Source of the DNA: JABMMZ01 sp040386935
GTDB taxonomy: Bacteria; Bacteroidota; Bacteroidia; NS11-12g; UBA955
Direction: 5' to 3'
DNA length: 64,000 nt
NCBI GenBank assembly: GCA_040386935.1
Contig: JAZKEQ010000017.1
Span: 17,427 to 81,426, forward strand
Shown in pieces: positions 17,497 to 25,416 of this stretch. A program made the translations under genes and the position numbers. Position 1 is the first letter of the stretch; the number at the start of each line of letters is the position of its first letter. The notes under the pieces were generated by a model. It searched no databases. It was not told the DNA's origin and worked only from the letters and a program-made list of their open reading frames with translations.

Positions 17497-19077
17497 ATGA
17501 AAAAAACGCTCTTGATATTATGCCCATGCTTATTTTTATTTGCTTTTAAGGCGAATGCGCAAGTTGGCAATCTTGACAAAACCTTCGGTACGAATGGCAA
17601 AGTTTCTTCTGCCTTTCAAATATCCAATGTAAGCAATATTAATTCAATAAAATTACAGGCGGATGGCAAAATAATAGTGCTCGGCAGTGCATTTAACGAC
17701 AGCAGCAGTTACATTATAGCACGCTACCTTAGCAATGGCACTTTGGATAATTCTTTCAGTGATGACGGTTATTTGGTAAGTGATTTTGGAAAGAAAGATA
17801 ACTACTGTTCAGAAGTGATTATTCACGCCAATGGACAAATGACCATCGTTGGCAGAACAGGAGGTACTGATTATTTCTACGATTTGGCTTTGGCCCGCTT
17901 AAATGATGATGGCACTTATGACAATACATTTGGCAACGGTGGTAAATTAATTATTCATGCCGACACAGTTGAATACAATTTTTCTGCAGCCAATATTCAA
18001 TCAGACAATAAAATAGTATTGGCCGGTTATGGCAGAAAAAGCACATTAGGAACTTACGATTTTATGGTGATGCGATTGAATACTGATGGCAGCGTAGACA
18101 GTGCTTTTGCTACCAACGGCAAATTAAGATATGGTTACACTTCACTGAACGCAAGTGTGAGGGATATTGCACTAGATGCCAATGGCAAACTAATTGTTGT
18201 TGGCGGCTCTATCAGAGGGGCTCTGGATTCCGATTTTGCAATTGCGAGAATCAATACTGACGGCACTCTTGATACTGACTTTAGCTTGGATGGCAAAGCA
18301 ACCATTGTGTTTAACAATAACGAAGAACAAGGAGCAGCAGCTGTTACTGTACAAAAAGATGGCAAAATAGTAATGGCCGGAAGCGCCAGTTATCAAGGCC
18401 GCTATGGTGTTGGACTCACCAGGATGAATGATAACGGCACACAGGATAACACTTTCAGTCAGGATGGCCTGCAAACAAGAAGAGTATACAATGATTTTTA
18501 TGCAAACGATATGGCCTTGGACAGTGCCGGTAGAATTTTTGTATGTGGGCAAATGTATGCAAGTGGTAAATCTATGTTTGCGATAATGGCATTTAATGCT
18601 GACGGCAGTTATAACAATAATTTTGGCTATAATGGTCTTGATTCATTTATGATTGATTCGACCAATACTATAGAAAACTGTATGGCAATGGCTATTCAAA
18701 AAGATCAAAAAATAATAGTAGTTGGCAATACAACTCAAAACATGGGCTATGGCGGGAAAATAGGTATGGCTCGTTACAATAAAACACCTTTTCTGGGCAT
18801 TCTGAATTTAAACAAAATAAGCACACCTGTATTAGTATATCCCAATCCGGTAACTGACAATATTTCGTTGCGCTATACACTTGCACATACAGAAAGCATG
18901 ACGGTTACACTGACAGACATACAAGGTAAAATACTGATGACATATACAATCGATGAGATTCAAACAAAAGGTGAGCATACACTATCTCTTAATCTTCCCG
19001 CTGATTTGGCTAAAGGTCAATACCTCATTTGTCTCAGTTCATCTAAAGAGCTAACCACTGTAAAGATAGTGAAGTAA
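17497..19077 (+). CDS. Delta-60 repeat protein with T9SS sorting domain
   Basis: Secreted protein. Signal peptide ends at KANA-QVG. The body is a series of ~55-65-residue delta-60 repeats, each with the pattern LDNSFxxxGK...ADGKIIVxG...ARYxxNGT, which should form a beta-propeller. The last ~80 residues form a type A T9SS C-terminal signal: VYPNPVTDNISLRY, a middle strand with VTLTDIQGKI, and a final LPADLAKGQYLICLSSSKELTTVKIVK segment (two parts). Exported by the type IX system to the surface or medium. No catalytic residues are apparent, so it is likely a binding or structural protein. Confidence 0.9.
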   Translation: MKKTLLILCPCLFLFAFKANAQVGNLDKTFGTNGKVSSAFQISNVSNINSIKLQADGKIIVLGSAFNDSSSYIIARYLSNGTLDNSFSDDGYLVSDFGKKDNYCSEVIIHANGQMTIVGRTGGTDYFYDLALARLNDDGTYDNTFGNGGKLIIHADTVEYNFSAANIQSDNKIVLAGYGRKSTLGTYDFMVMRLNTDGSVDSAFATNGKLRYGYTSLNASVRDIALDANGKLIVVGGSIRGALDSDFAIARINTDGTLDTDFSLDGKATIVFNNNEEQGAAAVTVQKDGKIVMAGSASYQGRYGVGLTRMNDNGTQDNTFSQDGLQTRRVYNDFYANDMALDSAGRIFVCGQMYASGKSMFAIMAFNADGSYNNNFGYNGLDSFMIDSTNTIENCMAMAIQKDQKIIVVGNTTQNMGYGGKIGMARYNKTPFLGILNLNKISTPVLVYPNPVTDNISLRYTLAHTESMTVTLTDIQGKILMTYTIDEIQTKGEHTLSLNLPADLAKGQYLICLSSSKELTTVKIVK

Positions 19078-19085
19078 AAATGTCC

Positions 19086-19093
19086 TAAATTTG
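19086..19093 (+). promoter_or_regulatory. -7 box directly upstream of gmhA
   Basis: TAAATTTG ends six bases before the gmhA ATG, so the predicted start site is at or within two bases of the start codon. No TTG lies at the -33 distance. Confidence 0.45.
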
Positions 19094-19099
19094 CCATGA

Positions 19100-19666
19100 A
19101 TGAATGCCATCAGACAACATTTTGAGGAAGCACAACAGGTACTACAAACCTTTTTAAGCAACGACAAAAATTTTGAAGCCATAGAAAAAGCAGGAGCTGC
19201 TATGGTAACTGCTGTAAAAAGTGGAGGAAAAATATTGAGCTGTGGCAATGGTGGCAGCCTTTGCGATGCCATGCACTTTGCCGAAGAATTGACAGGACGT
19301 TACCGCGACAACCGCGCAGCATTGCCTGCTATCGCTATTTCAGATGTCAGTCATATGGCCTGCGTAGGCAACGATTACGGCTATGAATTTGTTTTCTCGC
19401 GTTACATCGAAGCATTGGGCAATAAAGGCGATGTACTGCTAGCCATTAGCACCAGTGGCAATTCTAAAAATATTTTGCATGCCATTGAAGCTGCAAAAGC
19501 CAAAGGCATGACAGTGGTAGGACTTACAGGTAAAGATGGTGGCGCTATGGCTGCCCTATGCGATGTAGAAATACGCGCTCCTCATGCACCCTATGCTGAT
19601 CGTGCTCAGGAAATACACATCAAAGTGATACACAGTTTGATTGATTATATTGAGAGAGGGGTGTAG
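19100..19666 (+). CDS. gmhA: D-sedoheptulose 7-phosphate isomerase
   Basis: 188-residue SIS-domain enzyme making D-glycero-D-manno-heptose 7-phosphate, the first step of ADP-heptose synthesis for lipopolysaccharide. It matches E. coli-type GmhA over its length: SCGNGGSLCDAMHFAEELTG, AISDVSHMACVGNDYG, AISTSGNSKN, LTGKDGGAMA, and the C-terminal EIHIKVIHSLIDYIE with metal-binding Glu/His. The other heptose genes are not in this window. Start ATG 19100; an out-of-frame ATG lies four bases earlier. It follows the T9SS gene by 22 bases but has its own promoter box. Confidence 0.95.
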   Translation: MNAIRQHFEEAQQVLQTFLSNDKNFEAIEKAGAAMVTAVKSGGKILSCGNGGSLCDAMHFAEELTGRYRDNRAALPAIAISDVSHMACVGNDYGYEFVFSRYIEALGNKGDVLLAISTSGNSKNILHAIEAAKAKGMTVVGLTGKDGGAMAALCDVEIRAPHAPYADRAQEIHIKVIHSLIDYIERGV

Positions 19667-19774
19667 CTATATCGCTTCACTCCGTGTAAGCTCCCCAAAA
19701 AAGAGTACGTTTAGGAATTTTACAAAAAAGTATTAATCCCGAGTAAATAATTGAAACTGCATTTATAAAAAATG

Positions 19775-19812
19775 AAAATCGCCCTAACAAATTTCTTTGC
19801 TAGAGCGATTTT
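19775..19812 (-). terminator. Bidirectional terminator between gmhA and the giant PKD gene
   Basis: AAAATCGC (19775-19782) pairs with GCGATTTT (19805-19812), extended inward by CTA/TAG after one mismatch. On the minus strand the stem is followed by TTTTCATTTTTT, placing it as the terminator of the gene ending at 19836; it can also serve gmhA. Confidence 0.65.
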
Positions 19813-19835
19813 ATCATAAACGTACAACCTTATCT

Positions 19836-22800
19836 TTATTTATTGAGTACAATATTCTGTGTCGTAATTTTATTATCAGTTAGCACTTTAACAACATATA
19901 TGCCATTTGACAATTCCGACAAATCAATACTAATACTATTGGAATTAACTGTTACAGTTTTCACAATGGCGCCTACTGCATTGTAAACATATACAGTAAC
20001 TGATTCATGCATATTGCCATTGACTGTAACATTGAAAATACCTTGTGTAGGATTTGGATAAATTGAAATTAATTGTTCAATGTTATTAACCGCATTGATA
20101 TCTGTAGCTAAAGTGACGCACTTTGTTTGAGTGCATTCACAACCCAATGAATTTTCAGCTATCATGGTTACGCAATATTTACCGGGTGCCGCAAAAGAAT
20201 ATGACAAACCTGCATTTGCTGATGTTAAAGTATTACCATCTCCAGTCAACCAAATATAATTGATACCACTTGTACTGCCTCCGGTAGGGGTAAACTTATA
20301 GGCTGTAAGTGAGGTGGTATAATCGCGTGTTAGGTCAAAATTACATGTAGTAGGTAATGGATTGACGTTCACTATTTTTATTAATGAATCTGCACATCCT
20401 CCTTCAATAGAAGCTTTCAGTTTAACAGTAAACGACTGTGTTCCAACACCAACTGTATAGGAATGCTTAGGTGATCCATCATTTGATTTATAAGTATCTC
20501 CAAAATCCCAATCATAGGTAATTTTACCTTGGGTAAAATCTGTGCGATTGGTAAATTGAACATCAGTTCCGGCACATTGATCACTAAATTGAAAGTCTAC
20601 TGCCGGCTGAACTCCTACATAAACAGTTTGCATTACTTCATCTTTACAGCCATTGTTTAATTCAGTAGATAATTTAACATCTGTCAGCCCTACATTAAAC
20701 CACTGTTTAAAGGGGCTAAATACCATTGAAGTAAACCCATCACCGAAATCCCAATTAGTAGTTTTAACTGATTCTCCGGATGGAATAATTGTAGTATTTG
20801 TAAATGGTGTTAATGTTCTGCTACAAGTAAATGGATAGGTAAAATCTGACTTAGGTGAAGCTTTTACATTAATCGGAACGACCATTGTATCAACACAACC
20901 AAAGTCTGAAATTACTTTAAGCTTAACATTTTTTATGCCTGCCGTTAAGAAATCGTAAGATGGTTCCTTAATGGTTGACATATTACCGGCATCATTAAAG
21001 TTCCAATTATTACCAAACTCGCCCTGAGAAATAACAGAAGAATTGCTAAATAAGAAAGATTCATTTTCACAACTTCCTGAAACGTGTGTAAATAACGCTT
21101 TTGGCTTTGCAAATTGATAGACATTCTTTTTAATTATATTTTTACATCCATTGCCCGATGCTGTAAGTGTAACTGAATAGCCTCCCGGCAATGAATAAAG
21201 CTTAGTTGGATTAACTGCTGTAGATGTTGGAGATCCATCACCAAAGTCCCAAACATAAGACAATGTTCCTGAACCGATATAGGTCAAGTTTGTCAGTTTA
21301 ATGGCTACACCTTCGCAAGCATTGGTTGGTTTAAAATTAGCTGTTGGAATTTCATTTACTTGCACCACTTTAGTAATACTGGTTTCATACCCATAAGGTG
21401 AAGTAATAACGGTTAATTTTACGTTGTATGTACCGGGCCCGGGGAATATGTACGCAGGGCTTGTTGCATCTGTTTCAGGTCCTTGTCCAAAATCCCATTG
21501 ACTTAACAAAGAACCAGTGGATACAGTCGAGATATTCTCAAAAAATACTTCATCTTTATCGCAAACCAAAGTTGGGAATTTAAAATCTGGAACACCCTGT
21601 GGTGCTACAAATACCAACCTTTGATAGGTTGTGTCGCATACTATGATGTAATCTATTATCTTCATTGAAATAATAATAGAGCTATCTACCAGACTTAAAT
21701 CAGGTGTAAAGTCAATTCTCAAATCTGAAGAACTTGTAGGGGCAACAATATTAAACATTGAAGAAGGCAAGGCCATTCCCGACAAAGTTCTAGCACTTAC
21801 TGTAGCACTCCATTTGTTGGTATTATTTAATCCCCCTAAATAATCTCCATTATTATATCCCAATGTTGATGGCGGAGTGATATTATAAGAAATCCTTTGG
21901 CTATTTGTAGTAACATCCGGTTTACCTGTAATATCAAAATGCGCTTTAGGTGCTGATGCCATTGTATCCAATGTTACATTGCCTCCACCCGGTGCAATTT
22001 TAATATTGAACGTATACGTCAATGTATCATTCGATGGTTTATCATCTGCATTTGCTAAAAAGAATTTTACAGTTTGGATACCGGTTTTGCTAAATTTTAT
22101 TGGTTTAAAAGTAACAGTACCGGCACTATTTACTGAAATGGCATTAGTAACAGTTTGAGCAGATATTATTACACCATTTACAGATACCATCAAATCAAAA
22201 TCTTTAATAGGAACAACAAAATTATTTTTTATAGTAATTGTAGGAGAAACAGTATAGCCTGAACACTCATTTGCATTGGGTGAAAAATCACTCGACAAGC
22301 TTTCTATATCTAGAAAATTTTCTAATGCCCCACGATCGTTTTTATACGTATTTCGCGCAACCTGATTAGCGTCTTTATTATTTAAGGGATCTAAAGGAAT
22401 ATTATTTTGATTCATTAAAGCATTTGAGCGCAAATCGCAACTTGTCGGAGCATTCCATAATGGATTCCCAAAACTTTCATTTGACCCTGCAAATCCTAAC
22501 CCTTTCCAATCAGTAAAAGTTCTTGCGCTCCCCGAAGGACAATACCAATATTCATAGCTAATGCTACTTATGTAATATGAATTTCTATCCCATTTAATGT
22601 TTGCTGGTGTTGAATTGTAAGTATAAGCCGGGTAGGCGCCATAATTACCTTGAATATCAACAATATTACCTTGAACATTTACCTGGCTATGATAATACAT
22701 ATAGCAATAAATTCCATAGCCAGTATGGCTCGAATAATTTGAATTAGTACCATCAATTTTTATAGTATTTTGTCTGATATTGGCTATATATGAACCGCTA

Positions 22801-24488
22801 TTAAATGAGTAGGCATAAATTCCATAAGTGTTGTAATAACCTGAGTTATTGCAAATTAGATTATCTGTAATATTTACATTGTAATTGTAGTAATTGTATA
22901 TAGAATAATGGTACCCAATAGTTGTATTTTTATTATTTGTGATCTTATTCCTTTGAATATTGTAATTACCATAAAAATAGGTATAAATATCATACATGTA
23001 ATAATAGCCTGAAGTATTGTTATCTATAATATTATCCGTAATATTATAAGTGCCATAGTAGTAGGTATACAAATTATAAGTGTAATAATAATTTGATGAG
23101 TTATCTTTTACTATATTTCCTGAAATATTAATAGGATATGTACTGCTTGCATATTGTGCATAATAGGAATAAATTCTATACGTATAATAATAAGAGTTCT
23201 TATTGTTTTGAATTAAGTTATTATTAATCTCTTGAACTCCTGAAGGAGTTTGAGGATAATAATTTCGAATACCATACCAATAATATCCGCCATCGCAATT
23301 CTGTATAGTATTATCATTAAACTTATAGGATGCAGAAGTATAGCCATTGTACCATCCATGAAAATTATAACTAGATGATGTAGATACTGAAACATCATTA
23401 TTATTGGCCATATTGCCTATAAGATCAAAAAATGAATTATAAAAATTATACCCTAAGTAAAGGTTGGTTGACGCTACTATATTTTCAATATTATTATTGC
23501 TTAATGAAAAACGAAGGGTTGAATTGCCATAACAGTAATAGGTATAAAAAGCATATACAGTAGTCGGTGCACTTGAAACACTAGCGCCTACATATGGCCA
23601 GTCGTGCAGATTGTTGTTATCAATTAAGCTAACTCTGGAGCTAGAATAGGAATAATAGGAATAAATCCCAAATAAAGTAGAAAAACAATTGTAAGATGTT
23701 GCATTACTTCTTGAAATATCATTGCCTATAATTTGATTGCCATTTGTATAATAATTCCGAATGGCATAGTAGTAAAAGTTCTGAATGCTATTATTGCTAA
23801 TTGTATTGTTCTGTGCTACTGAACTATAACTTGAATTACTTCCCTGTATAGCAATACCAAAAGTTGGCCCGGGACTATTGGCATTTGTTGTGCGCATCAA
23901 ATTACTATCAATGGTATTATAAGAACCATGGTTGGTTGAGCTAGTTATTGTTCGTGATGTAGCTGAAGTTGAAAACGCGATGTATGCCCCACCGGAAGTA
24001 GATGTTGACGTTAAGTTAGAGAATTCAATTGTACATTTTTTAATCGCATTATAATCTGCGCCATTCCAGAATCGAAACCCTTGAGCATTGGTACTGTTCA
24101 TAGTATTTCGAACGACTAAATTATTAAATGTTATATAGTCTGCGCCATTCATTAAAAACACACCATCTGCCACACTGCATGCATAATACTTACCATTGCC
24201 ATTGATAGTAATTGTACTTGTAGTTGAAGCCCCTGCAATTGGCGTAAATTGAATTTGTGCTCCTGATTGGCTTGTTATCACATCAACCACAACACTCCCA
24301 CTGATACCATTGGTTGTAATATCATTTCTAAAGTCAATCCAGGATGCGTAATTTGTTCCACCAGTAATAGAGCCACTATCAATGGTGTAAGTCCCGGCCA
24401 ATTGGGCCGATAGTGCTGTTGCACTGCCAAAAATTAGTGATAGAAAAAATAATTTAAGGTTGTTTTTTGTTTTGTAGATTCTTTCCAT
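19836..24488 (-). CDS. Giant T9SS surface protein: tyrosine-rich parallel beta-helix plus PKD array
   Basis: 1550 residues. Signal peptide (cleaved near ALSA-QLAG); a right-handed parallel beta-helix of roughly residues 60-640 made of ~30-residue coils, many with NITDNxIxNN turns followed by strands dense in Tyr (for example SGYYYMYDIYTYFYGNYNI); a middle region with GALENFLDIESLSSDF; about five PKD-type beta-sandwich domains with WDFGDG cores (residues ~1000-1450); and a type A T9SS C-terminal signal (ISIYPNPTQGIFNV... GIYVVKVLTDN... NIVLNK). Likely a cell-surface adhesin or matrix protein. No polysaccharide-lyase catalytic motif is evident. A close paralogue starts beyond the right edge (60714-64000). 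Divergent from the Crp/Fnr gene. Confidence 0.9.
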   Translation of the reverse strand: MERIYKTKNNLKLFFLSLIFGSATALSAQLAGTYTIDSGSITGGTNYASWIDFRNDITTNGISGSVVVDVITSQSGAQIQFTPIAGASTTSTITINGNGKYYACSVADGVFLMNGADYITFNNLVVRNTMNSTNAQGFRFWNGADYNAIKKCTIEFSNLTSTSTSGGAYIAFSTSATSRTITSSTNHGSYNTIDSNLMRTTNANSPGPTFGIAIQGSNSSYSSVAQNNTISNNSIQNFYYYAIRNYYTNGNQIIGNDISRSNATSYNCFSTLFGIYSYYSYSSSRVSLIDNNNLHDWPYVGASVSSAPTTVYAFYTYYCYGNSTLRFSLSNNNIENIVASTNLYLGYNFYNSFFDLIGNMANNNDVSVSTSSSYNFHGWYNGYTSASYKFNDNTIQNCDGGYYWYGIRNYYPQTPSGVQEINNNLIQNNKNSYYYTYRIYSYYAQYASSTYPINISGNIVKDNSSNYYYTYNLYTYYYGTYNITDNIIDNNTSGYYYMYDIYTYFYGNYNIQRNKITNNKNTTIGYHYSIYNYYNYNVNITDNLICNNSGYYNTYGIYAYSFNSGSYIANIRQNTIKIDGTNSNYSSHTGYGIYCYMYYHSQVNVQGNIVDIQGNYGAYPAYTYNSTPANIKWDRNSYYISSISYEYWYCPSGSARTFTDWKGLGFAGSNESFGNPLWNAPTSCDLRSNALMNQNNIPLDPLNNKDANQVARNTYKNDRGALENFLDIESLSSDFSPNANECSGYTVSPTITIKNNFVVPIKDFDLMVSVNGVIISAQTVTNAISVNSAGTVTFKPIKFSKTGIQTVKFFLANADDKPSNDTLTYTFNIKIAPGGGNVTLDTMASAPKAHFDITGKPDVTTNSQRISYNITPPSTLGYNNGDYLGGLNNTNKWSATVSARTLSGMALPSSMFNIVAPTSSSDLRIDFTPDLSLVDSSIIISMKIIDYIIVCDTTYQRLVFVAPQGVPDFKFPTLVCDKDEVFFENISTVSTGSLLSQWDFGQGPETDATSPAYIFPGPGTYNVKLTVITSPYGYETSITKVVQVNEIPTANFKPTNACEGVAIKLTNLTYIGSGTLSYVWDFGDGSPTSTAVNPTKLYSLPGGYSVTLTASGNGCKNIIKKNVYQFAKPKALFTHVSGSCENESFLFSNSSVISQGEFGNNWNFNDAGNMSTIKEPSYDFLTAGIKNVKLKVISDFGCVDTMVVPINVKASPKSDFTYPFTCSRTLTPFTNTTIIPSGESVKTTNWDFGDGFTSMVFSPFKQWFNVGLTDVKLSTELNNGCKDEVMQTVYVGVQPAVDFQFSDQCAGTDVQFTNRTDFTQGKITYDWDFGDTYKSNDGSPKHSYTVGVGTQSFTVKLKASIEGGCADSLIKIVNVNPLPTTCNFDLTRDYTTSLTAYKFTPTGGSTSGINYIWLTGDGNTLTSANAGLSYSFAAPGKYCVTMIAENSLGCECTQTKCVTLATDINAVNNIEQLISIYPNPTQGIFNVTVNGNMHESVTVYVYNAVGAIVKTVTVNSNSISIDLSELSNGIYVVKVLTDNKITTQNIVLNK

Positions 24489-24523
24489 ATATATATTGTT
24501 TGTTTAAAGTTGAACATTAAAGT

Positions 24524-24603
24524 AAAGTGCTATATGATGGATTTACAAGTACTCAAAAAACATAAATGTACAAGTTAGTTTTAAATCCACCATATATCAC
24601 TTT
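24524..24603. repeat. 22-bp inverted repeat between divergent genes
   Basis: Arm 1 (24524-24545) and arm 2 (24582-24603) are reverse complements except for two positions, separated by 36 bases. The arms contain CTATATGATGGATTTA / TAAATCCACCATATATCA. It lies in the upstream region of the giant T9SS gene (start 24488) and could be a paired operator or a long hairpin. Confidence 0.6.
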
Positions 24604-24646
24604 GGGAGAAGTATTATCTGCTGCAATCATAGATATTAAGATGTAA

Positions 24647-24672
24647 ATAAAATTGACTATAGTCAATTTTAT
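24647..24672. promoter_or_regulatory. 26-bp perfect palindrome, FNR/CRP-type operator
   Basis: Perfect dyad with core TTGAC-TATA-GTCAA (24653-24666), extended symmetrically by AT-rich flanks. The TTGAx-N4-xTCAA architecture is that of FNR-family sites. The centre is ~35 bases before the predicted transcription start of the Crp/Fnr gene that begins at 24713, so it covers the -33 region; autoregulation is the simplest reading. Confidence 0.75.
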
Positions 24673-24681
24673 AAAATTGAT

Positions 24682-24689
24682 TATATTTG
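24682..24689 (+). promoter_or_regulatory. -7 box of the Crp/Fnr gene
   Basis: TATATTTG matches TAnnTTTG. The -33 position is occupied by the palindrome rather than by a properly spaced TTG, which fits regulated or activator-dependent initiation. Leader about 19 bases. Confidence 0.6.
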
Positions 24690-24712
24690 TCACTAATTAT
24701 CATTTAATTAAA

Positions 24713-25408
24713 ATGTCTATTGAAAGTGAAATAGAAAAATACTGTTTTAGTACTGAAATATTTTGGGACAATATGCCATTGTCGATATATAGGGAATTAA
24801 AAAAACATTCCAGTTTAATGCATTTTAAAAAAAATGATATAATGTATCGCGAAGGAACTATCCCTAAAGGATTATATATTATTAAGCACGGAACAGCAAA
24901 ACTATATCTTATTAATGCTGATGGTAAAGAACAAATTGTTTATTTTTTGACTAAAGGTAATTTCTATGGACATAGATCAATGATAGGCAATAATTCATCT
25001 TTATTCTTCATAACTGCTTTAGAAGATTGCGAAGTTGAGATTATAGATAGAACTAATTTTCTTTTGCTTATTCAAAATTCTATAACTTTGAATAAGCTAC
25101 TATTAGAACATATTGGCAATGAATACAGGGTTCTAATTAATAAAATATCATTCTTTACACTCAAATCGGTCAATGAAAGAATTGCTATTGCAATTTTATT
25201 TGTCAATCAAAAAATAAACAGCTTACCAGAATCTAAAAAATTATTTTATATTAATAAAACTGATTTGGCTAATTTCGCAGGCACTATACCAGAAACTTTA
25301 TCTAGATTCTTAAATAATCTGAAAATAAAGGGGATAGTGGACGTCAAAGGTAGAAAAATTATAATTAATGATAGAGAAGCGCTTATTAAGATGGCAAAAA
25401 TTATTTAG
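24713..25408 (+). CDS. Crp/Fnr family transcriptional regulator
   Basis: 231 residues from ATG 24713; a TTG at 24653 in frame is rejected because it lies in the palindrome, upstream of the promoter. N-terminal cyclic-nucleotide-binding-like beta-roll (EGTIPKGLYIIKHGTAKLYL), dimerisation helix, and C-terminal winged helix with recognition segment GTIPETLSRFLNNLKIKG. The phosphate-binding cassette (GNFYGHRSMIGNNSS) lacks the Glu and Arg-Ser/Thr of cAMP-binding CRP, and there is no cysteine cluster as in FNR, so the signal is unknown. Divergent from the giant T9SS gene and convergent with the lamin-tail gene (8-base gap). The palindrome upstream is its best candidate site. Confidence 0.92.
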   Translation: MSIESEIEKYCFSTEIFWDNMPLSIYRELKKHSSLMHFKKNDIMYREGTIPKGLYIIKHGTAKLYLINADGKEQIVYFLTKGNFYGHRSMIGNNSSLFFITALEDCEVEIIDRTNFLLLIQNSITLNKLLLEHIGNEYRVLINKISFFTLKSVNERIAIAILFVNQKINSLPESKKLFYINKTDLANFAGTIPETLSRFLNNLKIKGIVDVKGRKIIINDREALIKMAKII

Positions 25409-25416
25409 CTATCTAT

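Noticed and set aside
22560..23800. AT-rich low-complexity DNA that might be non-coding or a repeat array
   Set aside because: It is in frame throughout and encodes the tyrosine/asparagine-rich beta-helix coils.
24653..24712. TTG start for the Crp/Fnr protein
   Set aside because: The TTG is inside the operator palindrome and upstream of the promoter box, so it cannot be in the transcript.
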